A stretch of 64,000 bases of DNA from Diphasiastrum complanatum (lineage: Eukaryota > Streptophyta > Lycopodiopsida > Lycopodiales > Lycopodiaceae). Made by a program: the position numbers and the translations under genes. This document shows positions 46,007 to 56,607 of the stretch, one piece after another. Under the pieces are notes generated by a model that had not been told where the DNA came from, did not search any database, and saw only the letters and a program-made list of their open reading frames with translations. Each line of letters starts with the position of its first letter. Within the stretch, counting starts at the first letter, position 1. The stretch covers positions 48,865,688-48,929,687 of the forward strand of contig CM055105.1 of the NCBI GenBank assembly GCA_029204225.1, written 5' to 3'.

Positions 46007-49000
46007 ATGAGCAGCATGGGGATGAAGAGACCCAAATCTATACCAGCTGTCAAAAAGCTTGCAAATTTGAGTTCAAGGCTAGCAAGAAACACCCGGATCT
46101 GCATTGTAGGGGCTGGCCCAAGTGGTTTATCAGCTGCATATGCTTTGGCCAATTTGGGCTACCAAAATGTCACTGTACTTGAAAAGAAAAATCAAGTGGG
46201 TGGCATGTGCGAGAGTGTAGAAATTGAAGGTATTTGCGTCCTCCCACCCCCCCCCAACCCCCTCCATCCGTGTCTCTGTCTGTTTGTATTAACATCCTCA
46301 CTTCTGTGTTGCTTGTGTTTATTTATCAGGGCGCATATATGATATTGGAGGTCAGGTGCTGACATTGGAACGTTGCCCTAACATCAGAGAGCTTATAAAT
46401 CAACTGAACGTGGAGATGGAAGACATGAGCAACCACAGGCTGGCTCTTATAGACTGTAGCAATGGATCATGTGAGGATCTCAAGGTGGCTGAAGCCTATC
46501 TCTCCCTCATGCCACATACCATGCAGCTGCAGGTGAATATCTGCTTGTGCTTCATGTTACGTAGAATTGAAGCATAGCTGTGGAAGATCAGAGACAAAGT
46601 ATGATGTCTTCCTGTTACTATATTTTATGGATGGGATTTCTTTTTAACACGTGCCTTTTTTCTTTTTCCTTTTTATGGGCCATAAGCTGTTTTTGAAAAG
46701 TTTCATGAACCACAAGATTCATTATTTGCTGGCATATCCTTTCAAAAATCATAATCAGGTTTATGTTATTGGTCACACATAGATTTTATTTCACATCGAG
46801 ACTTGTTGGTGACTAGTAAGCTTGAGAGGACCAGACACTCTAATTGAGACATATGGAGTAGTGCATGTACGTGTGACTGATATAGGCAGGAGGTATGCAT
46901 GAAGATTTAATCTTTTAATGTCTTTTAAACAAAGCAACCACAGGATCTGCTAAACCTTGCTCCAACTCTTAAATTCTTGAGGAATGCCAATCTTAATCTG
47001 CATGATTATATGCGCTTCAAGAACATTAAGAGAGTTTTCACACACGAAGGGAGCCATTAGACATGCTGAGCCACACTTACCCTCCTGACCCCCATTTCAC
47101 AACAGAAACCTATTTGGGAGACCTTTACTCTCTCTCCTTTATCTTATATGAGCCACAAGGATGTTATTCCACTAAAAATTCAAATCCGAATGTCTCCTAA
47201 AAAATATGGGCAGCCCTAGGCCATGTGATACCACTACAATCCTTTACTATAAAGCATGGAGCTCATGCAAATTATGCCTGGCCTCAGGTTTTAACGGGCC
47301 TTGCCTGAACTATATAACCTTTTGTGACCACGGAAGTGTGCCGGTTTGCTTAAATCCCTCAATGATGCTTGTCGTCCATCTCTAATAACTCTATTTATGT
47401 CCTCCTTTGTGCAGGAAGAGGCCGAAGAAAGTGGAAAGTTGGGCATTCATGCTTTGAGCAATCTTGCTTCTGAAACAACCAGAGATTTTTTGTCAAGAAA
47501 AGAATACACAAGGAGTTGCCGAAAGCTGTCGCTGCTTCATATACTGCCTCAGGATACGGGTTTCTAAATGACATGCGATATGCTTATGTGCATGAATTTG
47601 GGCGCACATGCATGCTTGGAAAAGTGTCACGTGTGAAAGGAGGTTATGCAGGATTCTGGCAACAAGTGGCAGCAAGCTATGTGCCAAATTTGAAATGTAA
47701 TATGGAAGTGATAAATATTGATAGAACTGGAGGGGTTATTAAAGTTCTTGCTAGAAACAACAACACAGATGTCAAGGAGAAATTGGAGTTTGATTATATT
47801 TTTCTTACTGGTGCATTACCGTTCTGTACATCAAAAGATGGCACATACAGGTCTCCTTCCCCTCCTCAACGTAAGTTTATCAACATTTGAACATTACACC
47901 AATTGTTCTAGAAAAAGCTCTCTCTGATTGAAGAAAAGTACTGCATTTTGTTGCTTATGTATGTGGGCGTTATTTTAATGCTTCAGAAGCAATTATTAAA
48001 GTTCATGTTTACATGTTCTTAGCAATCATATATTTTGAATCATACTTTTCAGATCTTTGGAATGTACCACATGCATCAATGAATAGAATATCTAGCTTAT
48101 GAGAAGACTAAGATAGACAACTGACAATGTTGTTTACTTTGCTTATGCAGGAAATAATCATCATAAGCTGCTAAACTTTACGCCCACAGAAGAAGTCCTT
48201 TTTTCAAGAGTTAGGACTATAGAATATTATACCACAATTCTTAGAATCAGTCAATTGAATTTGGAAGCTGGATTTTATTTTTGTAAAAATTATGTTGAGG
48301 ATCCACAGAAAATAGGTCATCCAGTTGCCATTCAACGCTTTTTCCCAGACAGATATATATTTGGCTTGGTCGTATGGGAACTCTGATTTAGATCAACAAC
48401 AAATAACAAAACTTTTGTTTGAAGATGTCGAAAGCATTGGAGGTCAAATTGGTGATGTTATTTTACAGCAAAAATGGAACTATTTTCCTCATGTGAGCAG
48501 TGAAGGTGCGTGAGCCAGAAACGCATTCTGGTTTGAAACTTTGAAACTAGAAGGCATTCCTCCAGTGAACAAATAATTTTTTTGAAAAGCTATCCCATAC
48601 ATAGCTGATTGATCATGGTGTTAGAAGCCGGCCATATCAGCCTAAACCCCTAAACCTTATTACTGATATTTGTGCAGAAATGACAACAAACTTCTATGAT
48701 AAACTGGAGGCTTTACAGGGCCAGAACAACACGTGCTATTTGGGAGCATTGTTTGCCTTTGAGCTGACGGAGCGGAATGTGGCTTATTCTATGGACATTG
48801 TTGGGCGCTTTTTTGGAGCAAAAAAGCAGCCTTCTTTAAAGGTGGAAGAAAACACTCCCTTTGAACTAAATGCACATTAATTCATCCAGTCGTAATACTA
48901 ATCCACCTACAGATTATCACTCTGTTTAGTCTTACTTTGGACACTGATAATTAGATGCTTGAAGAGTCGAGCACTACATAATCACTAAAGGAAATCTTCT

Positions 49001-52000
49001 GATTATGCTTGATTTAATGTTCCTGTAAAACTTGTGGATCTCCTTCGTAATGGGAGTCTTCTCTATTAGGAAGTTCACACTCTTGTATTCTGCATTTCAA
49101 TTGCAGAGCCTCATGGGCACACCACTTGAAGCCAACAAAGTTGAAAAGGCTTATTTCCTTGACGAGCTGACTGAATTACCAGGAGTACAATTTCCAGACT
49201 TACCGCATGTGGATGCTTATTTGACATACTACTCTCATCATGACATCTTCAAAAATCGAGTTCTTTTCCTTGGTTAGATGACCAAGGAAAAGAAGTTGAC
49301 AGACGAACATTTGCCGAAGTTGATGAAAGAGCAACGATCATTGCAGACCTATTGGCTACCAATTACAATGTGGGGTCTAATGACTGCGTTCTGCTACTTT
49401 ATCCTCCGGGGCTTGACTTCATTGAGGCTTTTATGGGTTGCCTCCGAGCAAAGGTAACTACTTGATCTTTTGATGCTACAAGAAAGCATGGGTAATTGCA
49501 GCAATCTTACTTAGTCAACAAATTGAGAATACTTTCCATGGAAAACTTCAGGTAACGATCTGTATCATGTCTTCGTTAGCATAATTATAGCTCTCATGGT
49601 CTTGTGAATCATGCTTTCTTTGAGATCTTCAAGCACTAAAATGTTTTGGCACCTTAACTACATGATTCGACTTGTGTTTTACATACTTGTCATGCTTCAA
49701 GAAATAGGATTTTTGCATCTACTATTTTGAAAATGTTCTTTAAGAGCTGCACGTATTGTTATAACTTATAATACAAGACGATGTTTAGGTGCTAATAATA
49801 AACGTTGTTCCTAACTTACATGATAATCTTTAAACAACAAAAAGTACCTTTTTTTTTTCCTGATTTGTGACAAATCTTCCTTCATGTCAGGTGTTGGCAG
49901 TCCCATTGATGCCTCCTGAACCTGGACAGGCAGGCCAAGCTCTGACGAAGTTGCAGAATGTGTCTGAGAAGTGTCATCCCAAACTGATTCTTTCAACAAT
50001 TTCGTACCACTCTGCCGTGTATCTAATGTCTCTCAAAAGCAGGATCTCACCTGGCAGATATGCATTTAGAGCAAACACGTCCAACACGACATGGCCACAG
50101 TTACCCTGGTTGCACACAGATTCATTGTTTGCTAAAAGCAAGTCAAGCTATTTCACAAGAGTAGTGGAATATTTTTGGGGACATGCCTCAACTCTCCATT
50201 TGCACAGCTTCGGCCGCGAAAAGTTTCTAGCAGCTGGTCTAGCCTCCCTTGATTTACAAGGAGGCAAAGGTGATACTCATGTATCAGATGCCGTTGTCAA
50301 GGAAAGTGACAAGAATTCAAAACGTAAAATTAATAAGGCCTATATACAGCCAGGTAGAGGTAGGCCTTTCGTAACACCAACTGATGTCAGTTTTCTACAG
50401 TTCACATCAGGCTCGACGGGTGATGCAAAGGGTGTAACTATTACTCATGGGGGCCTAATACACAATGTGAAGCTTATGCGATCAAAATTCAAAAGCACCT
50501 CTAGAACAGTACTAGTGAGCTGGCTTCCACAATATCATGATATGGGTCTTATAGGAGGACTTCTGACATCTATGGTAAGTGGTGGAACTGCTGTGCTCTT
50601 TTCCCCAATTACATTCATCAGAAACCCAATGTTGTGGCTGGAGACAATGAGCAAATACAAGGCCACACACAGTGCTGCACCCAATTTTGCCTTCGAATTG
50701 ATTGTCAGACGACTTGAGACTTTACGAGCTTCAGGCATAGATACTAGCTATATTGATCTTAGATCTATCCAATTCCTGATGTCAAGTGCAGAGCCAATAC
50801 GTCATAAGTCCCTTCATAGATTTCTAGAGCTTTTGAAATTTACCGAATTAAAAGAGCAGAATATCGCACCTGGGTATGGACTTGCAGAGAACTGTGTTTT
50901 TGTTAGTTGCGCATATGGCAAGGGACAACCAATCATTTTGGACTGGGAAAATAGAGTTTGCTGTGGGTATATTGAAAGAGGAAATAGAGATGCAGATGTC
51001 CGTATAGTCAACCCAGAAACATTTGAAGAGGTGCCTGATGGAATAGAGGGTGAAGTATGGGTGAGCAGTCTTAGCACTGGAGCTGGCTATTGGGGAGAAA
51101 TCGACTTAGGAAAAATCACATTCCATAATCATATCAAGATGGCGAGGCCTCCAGTAAGTGATCATAGAACATTTCTAAGGACAGGTGATCTTGGAAGAGT
51201 GATGGAAGGAGGACTACTTTTCATCACAGGACGTATCAAGGACCTCATTATCCTTCGCGGTCGCAATATATATCCAACTGATGTTGAGAAGACAGTTGAG
51301 ACCTGCTCGCAAGACCTACGTCCTGGATGTTGTGCTGCCGTGTGTGTTCCATCTAAACTACTGCAACAAAAAGGTGTTCCTATAGCAAAATTAGACGACG
51401 AAGGTCTTGTCATCATTGTGGAAGTCAGAGATCATCGAAAGGGAGATTATGAAGCTCTAGCTTTGCAGATTGAGTCGGCTATTGCCTCTGAACATGGAAT
51501 AGAGGGTGTAACTATATGCTTCATCAAGCCTCGCACCATACCCAACTAGATTGGAATGTTTTCACCAGTTTGTAAACAACAATCTCCAGATAGTAAATCC
51601 AATAAAGGCATCCCAATCCTTGCAAAATTCTATTATGAGAAAGTCACGTGAACTGAAAAGAGAGAAGATTGTCCAAGAAGGTGTTTTTAATGAAGAACAG
51701 AAGACCTGCACTTTGCCTACCTCGAGTTTTAGCAGAGATCATATCTCAAAGTTCCTGATTGAGGCAGTGTCTGAAAAAACAGGAATACCAAAAGATCAGA
51801 TATCAGTTGATAAAAAACTTGATAGCTATGGTATCGATTCCATTGGAATTGTGTGGATAGCTCATAGGCTTTCAAACTTTCTAGGTGTGCATGTTGCGGC
51901 CTTAGATATCTACGCAGCTAGCCACATCTCAGAATTAATAGATATAGTTGACCGTTTGGGCCAGGAAAAGAATATGTCTATCATCTCAGATGCTGAAACA

Positions 52001-53673
52001 CATGGAGAAATCGGGCATTGTAGGACTCAAATTTCTAGTGAACAAGCTGCTGAAACTCCAAAAAAGCCACACATTTTCGTCGATTCTGATGTCAAATCTG
52101 CTGCGTTCACAACAACTTTGGCTCACAGAGTTAGCATAACTGCTCTCCAAACTATCTCTGTTCTGTTCATGGCCTTTCTTCTTACTAGCCCGGCAATTTT
52201 TCCTGGCAATGGATTAACATGGCTGTTGTCCAAAACTCAAAGTACATACTTGATCGTTCTAACAAAAGGATTAGTGCCAGCCACTTTCATTTTCTATGTT
52301 ATACTTGTAGGTCTCACATTCTCACTATTAGGGATGACACTTCAGCTGACAAAATATCCATTACAGACATGGATCCCATTCTGGTCCAAAGATTTTGTGA
52401 GACGGTGGACAATAGGTGGTCATAGTGTTCTAATGCCAAAATCAACACTTGAAGATGGAGCATCGGTTGCAGCATTGTCAGTTGCTCCTCCTAACTCAAT
52501 TTTATCAGGAGGAGACATTTACGTGGGCGTGGAGGAGTCTTTGGTCAAGGTTCGCAATCGGTCCTTACAGAAAAATAGCATTCTTGCAAGATTTCCATAT
52601 CTAGAAAAGGACGTCAGCATTGCAGAGATGGATCCGTCCTATCTGCAAGCCATCAGTCAGGTAGTGGAGCGCTTTGCTGCAACAAGTATTTGTCTAAGAA
52701 AAAGGGCTCTCCATCAGACTGGAATTGGAGCAAAGGGAACCATGAAAATATTGGAGGGTCTACATGGACTTCCTAACCATGATATCTTCTTCCCAGGAAG
52801 AACATTTCCAGTTATTTTAAGGCACAGCAATGCATTTAGCGTACATGATGATGCTTGTCCAGATGTCAGGGGCGCGGGATTACGCATTCTTGAGTCTGAA
52901 GGAAAAGAAACACTTTTGGATCTTGTTCTAAAAACAGGACAAGCATTTTATGTCCGAAACCTTGTCGACCACAGATAGATCGGCTTCAACAGGATGAAAA
53001 AGGTCAAGAAGAGATTGTGAAAAAATTTCCACACATAGGGAAAGCCATATGGGACTCTAAGAGAGTTACAGACTCTTTCACAAAGTTGCACTATTTCTCA
53101 AATGTATGTCGTCTCCTACGACCTAGCTTGTCCAGCAAAGAAGAAGCTCAGGAACACCTAACTGACATCCGTGAATTTTATGTCAAATTCAAGCTACGAC
53201 CTGATGACAATAGATATGGAGAAAATTATGGGGAAGTTAAGCCAGAGAGATTTTCACCAACTACTGGCTTACTCCCAAGAAGACTAGGTGATATATGTCC
53301 TTCTACTTGTCTTGCTGACGATTTTAAGGAAAGAGTCCAAGCTTCAAATGGCATCCACTATGTTCTTCAGATGCAAATTCAGCCCATACCAAATTCTTTC
53401 TCAGAAAGAGAAGTAGTGCTTGATTGCACAAGACCATGGGATGAAGAAGCTTTTCCTTACAGAGATGTGGCTTCCATACATTTATATGGATTGTTGCCCA
53501 ATGAAGTCACAGAAGCCCTAAAATTGAACCACAAAAACAGCACCTGGAGCCTGGATCTCGTTCTTGCCAAAAGCGCCACTGACAGTGCATCAATCCACCA
53601 TGCAAGATCTCTTATTTATGAGATGGTTCAATATCTGAGAACTGACATCAAACAACCTTCATCTTTGCAGTAA
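46007..53673 (+). CDS. Multidomain FAD oxidoreductase - fatty acyl-AMP ligase - acyl carrier - hexapeptide/membrane - catalase-like protein
   Basis: Seven exons by GT-AG sites and phase: 46,007-46,229; 46,330-46,532; 47,415-47,870; 48,151-48,505; 48,678-48,841; 49,107-49,453; 49,891-53,673 (about 1,840 residues). Domains: FAD-binding oxidoreductase of the amine-oxidase fold (about 30-510; dinucleotide motif 'CIVGAGPSGLSAAYAL', then 'SYTASGYGF' and 'DIYLAWSYGN'). FAAL (about 518-1,136; 'QFTSGSTGDAKGV', 'SWLPQYHDMGLIGG', 'YGLAE', 'RTGDLG', 'GRIKDLIILRGRNIYP'). Carrier (about 1,199-1,273; pantetheine Ser in 'SYGIDSIGIV', codon 51,839). Two membrane segments (52,140-52,210; 52,245-52,350) with a short hexapeptide piece ('DGASVAALSVAPPNSIL'). 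Catalase-like domain (about 1,499-1,836; 'LHQTGIGAKGT', 'RHSNAFSVHDD', 'RSLIY'). Inferred role: activation, loading and oxidation of a fatty acid. Frame breaks lie at 47,486-47,491, 48,339-48,346, 49,251-49,255, 51,541-51,550 and 52,955-52,976. The neighbours are transposons, so no operon-like context exists. Confidence 0.85.
46770..46905 (+). repeat. Family C LTR fragment in intron 2
   Basis: Nearly identical to 31,105-31,225 through 'cagacactctaattgagaca', 'tatggagtagtgcatgtacg' and 'actgatataggcaggaggta'. It lies in the 882-bp intron between exons 2 and 3 of the multidomain enzyme gene. Confidence 0.85.
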
Positions 53674-55081
53674 CTTTCAAAGAGCAAAAGTTTAAACAGA
53701 GCATTCAAATTCGAATCTGTTGGACATAATCCTCCAATGAGCAGCTCTGCCTCCTGATGCAGCCAGCCATGAGAACTACTGCAACCTCCCTGATCAATGT
53801 CAAGGGTTGTCACTTGACTCCTCAAAATTTAGTCTCATCAATCAAGTCCAGATCTCAAAATGAAGAAACACAATACTGCTAACCAGTCTTGTTTCTACCT
53901 GTAACTCTACTTGAATTGATAGATTGTATGAGTGTTTCCGTTCATTGAAACATACCCACAAAGATTCTCGAATCCGATTTATATGTAGAATGGTTTTGTT
54001 TGCACAACAAATAAGGAAGATTGGTGAGGATCTTCATTGTTACAGCAATTATGTAACAAAATTTTGACATCCTTTTGGATGATGTGAAAGATCACACACA
54101 CTTAATGCCAAGTCTGAATTTTTTCTTTCTATTTTGTATGCACCTCCAAAGGTGGAATTTGCTTGCACCTCCAGAATTCTAATTCTGATCAATGATAAAA
54201 GCATCAAAGATTCTGTCCATAAAGTGGTCCAAAATTCTCATCCTTCATTAACGTCATCAGCCTTCTGTCATGAATCAATGAAAGATAAAAAAAATCCAAA
54301 CTTGTCATTAAGTAGGGGAAGGCCCAGCCCCTCGGGCACGGAAGGCCCTCGGGGCAGGGCCTCACCCCCCCCCCAATTAAAAAAAGGGTTTTCACGTTAA
54401 GTACATTTTTGGCAAATTTTTTCTGCCCATGATCCAACATAATGGCTCTTATTATGCCACTACATGATCTTTTATGAACAAGAATTGCAGTTTGATGCAT
54501 AGTTAAAAATTTGAGTATCCATCAAATTTTACATAGGTCGATCACAAAATACTTTGTTAAATATAGGTTTATTTTGATAAAAAAAAAATGTTTGTGAAGT
54601 TGTTAAAGTTAGCATGCCAACATGCTAGCCTACAATTTTTTTATTTCAAGAAAGTTTTTTTGAAATGCTTTTCTTAAAAATAGAATGTGTTTTTTTTTTG
54701 GAGTTGATTCAACTAGTATGCCGGTGTGCTAACCGAGTTGGCTCTAGCAAAAAGAAACATTATTAAGTTAAAAGAAATTCAATTTCTGTAGATTTCTTTT
54801 GAAGGCTAGCACAACCATGAAATTTTATATAGATCTATCAAAATACAGTTTGCTATCTTTGAAATATAGGTTTATTATGCTAGCCTACAAAAAAAAAAGT
54901 TCAAATTTTAATAGTTTTTAAAAAAATTAATTTTTTATATTTAATAAAAGTAAAAATTAAATCTAAAAAAAAAGATTTATTTATATTTATTTATTATTTT
55001 TTAAACTAATTTTTTTTCCATAAGCTAGCACATGGGCACGCTAGCTTTTACAACATCATCAACATATTTTCATAATTCAAA
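53674..55081. other. 3' flank and AT-rich spacer, no gene
   Basis: 53,674 to about 54,130 is the likely 3' untranslated region. A GC-rich patch ending in a C run lies at 54,315-54,375. From 54,590 to 55,050 there are several imperfect palindromes built on 'gctagca', and a very AT-rich low-complexity tract at 54,890-55,020. Confidence 0.5.
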
Positions 55082-55739
55082 TCATGTGACTAATTTGCTT
55101 GTTCATTCAATTCTGCACTCTGGTTTGATCTTTGTTGAATGCTACATTAATTTGTTAACGTAGATCAGAAGTGTCTGATTACGCTCTAAAGGATTGTAGG
55201 AGTGATGCAGCCGGTAGTGACCAACGATCACATCTGAACTCCTGACGAACTGATCTTGTTCGAGAACCTTGTTGCGAAGTCTTTCACTTCGTTTCGTTTC
55301 GTGTAGTTTCGTGATCTGAGCTTCCAGCATGAATCAATGTCAGCACAAGTTTCACTTTGCTTTCGTTTCGTTTCGTTTTTCGTTTAGAATTCGTCTCGTT
55401 TCGTTAGCTTATGTTATTGAGCTTGCTTGATTCAACTCAAACATAAATAATTCGAATGTCACAAAACTTTCGCAAATCGTTCGAGATTCATTGTTATCAG
55501 TTTGTCCACAGAGTCATTATAGCTAGAATTGTGCATTTTTCTTTTTCTTGAGTGCACCATTCTTTTTCTTTTTTGCATTCATTTTTTAATAAAGAGGCCT
55601 CCTATTATCAAGTAAGAGGTGGAACTCAAATTATTATAGATTGGGATTCACTCTGTTGCAAAAGGTGGACTCCAAAATAATATGTAATTGGGTTCTACAG
55701 CTCGTGGCTATATATAGGAGCCTCCTCCACGAGTTCTAG
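55082..55739 (+). repeat. LTR-like promoter block, copy 2 (inverted relative to copy 1)
   Basis: About 658 bp closely similar to 35,607-36,258 reversed. The TATA box 'gctatatatagg' at 55,707-55,718 directs rightward transcription. The DNA beyond 55,739 is unrelated to the ORF found next to copy 1, so the shared unit ends just downstream of the expected transcription start. Confidence 0.8.
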
Positions 55740-56607
55740 AGCATGTAATCTGTACTGAAATGCTGTTGCTTTGTTAATTGAAGATCATTTTATTTGTGTT
55801 TCTTCCCATGCTCCATCTTCATGCATTTTTGTTTGGGTACTGATGTATGAATGTGCTTGTTGATGCTTTCTTCTCTTAAGGTTTGGTTTGGAATTAGTAT
55901 CAAGTAGATGTGGAGGACTTGGAGATTGATCTACCATTCCACTGTTTTCTGATGTCTCTTGGTTTCTACTCCCTGAGAAGTTCTTCTTACAACTGTTGAG
56001 TGACAGTTGTAGGAAGCACTTTGTAGGATTTCCATTCCTTTAGTCTAGAAGTTGTTGAGCTGATGTTGATTCTCTGATTTCAATAGAAGTAGATTCAGTT
56101 TAATTCCATGTTCTTGCTTAGTTTAGTTTAGCAATAATCTGCAGTCTGTGAGCAATAATGAATTGATCTGAAACAGAACTGTAGAACTATAGAAAATGAG
56201 CTCCTGGCAGATCATATATCCAAGATGAGCTACCATTGTCAAATAAGGTTCTGAATCAGGTCATTGTTTTGCCACTGACAGACGGGTACAACACTCTTAT
56301 ACTACAAAATTAGATTCTAAGACTGAACTATAGCTAAACTGATTTGTAGTCTCATGAATCCCTGCCATGCTGAACCTTTGTCAGACAATAGGAGAGTTGT
56401 CACTGAGTAGATTCTGACAGAGGACTAGAATCGTTGAGAAGTAGATCGAGTGAAGTAGCAGCAAACATTGAGAGAGTCACTGCTAACAAAGCTTGAATAG
56501 GCGCTGATAGATCAGTAGAGCCAGTCGCAGACCTTGAGTAGTTGCGGCTGCAAACGTTGAAGTGGAACGCGAGAGAGAATAGCAAACATTGGCACCGGTT
56601 GCTGATA
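55740..56607. other. No gene seen
   Basis: A spacer of unrecognised origin between the promoter block and the truncated copia. The minus-strand frame from 57,140 runs into it and becomes nonsense after 56,608. Confidence 0.4.

Noticed and set aside
50535-51416. Minus-strand ORFs inside the FAAL exon
   Set aside because: Antisense shadows of a strongly conserved plus-strand coding frame.
54315-54375. GC-rich palindrome-like patch ending in a C run
   Set aside because: Pairing is imperfect and short, and no second copy was seen in the window.
55142-55330. 62-residue minus-strand ORF present in both promoter blocks
   Set aside because: Open in both copies only because the blocks are nearly identical. 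It runs antisense to the predicted transcript and lacks protein features.
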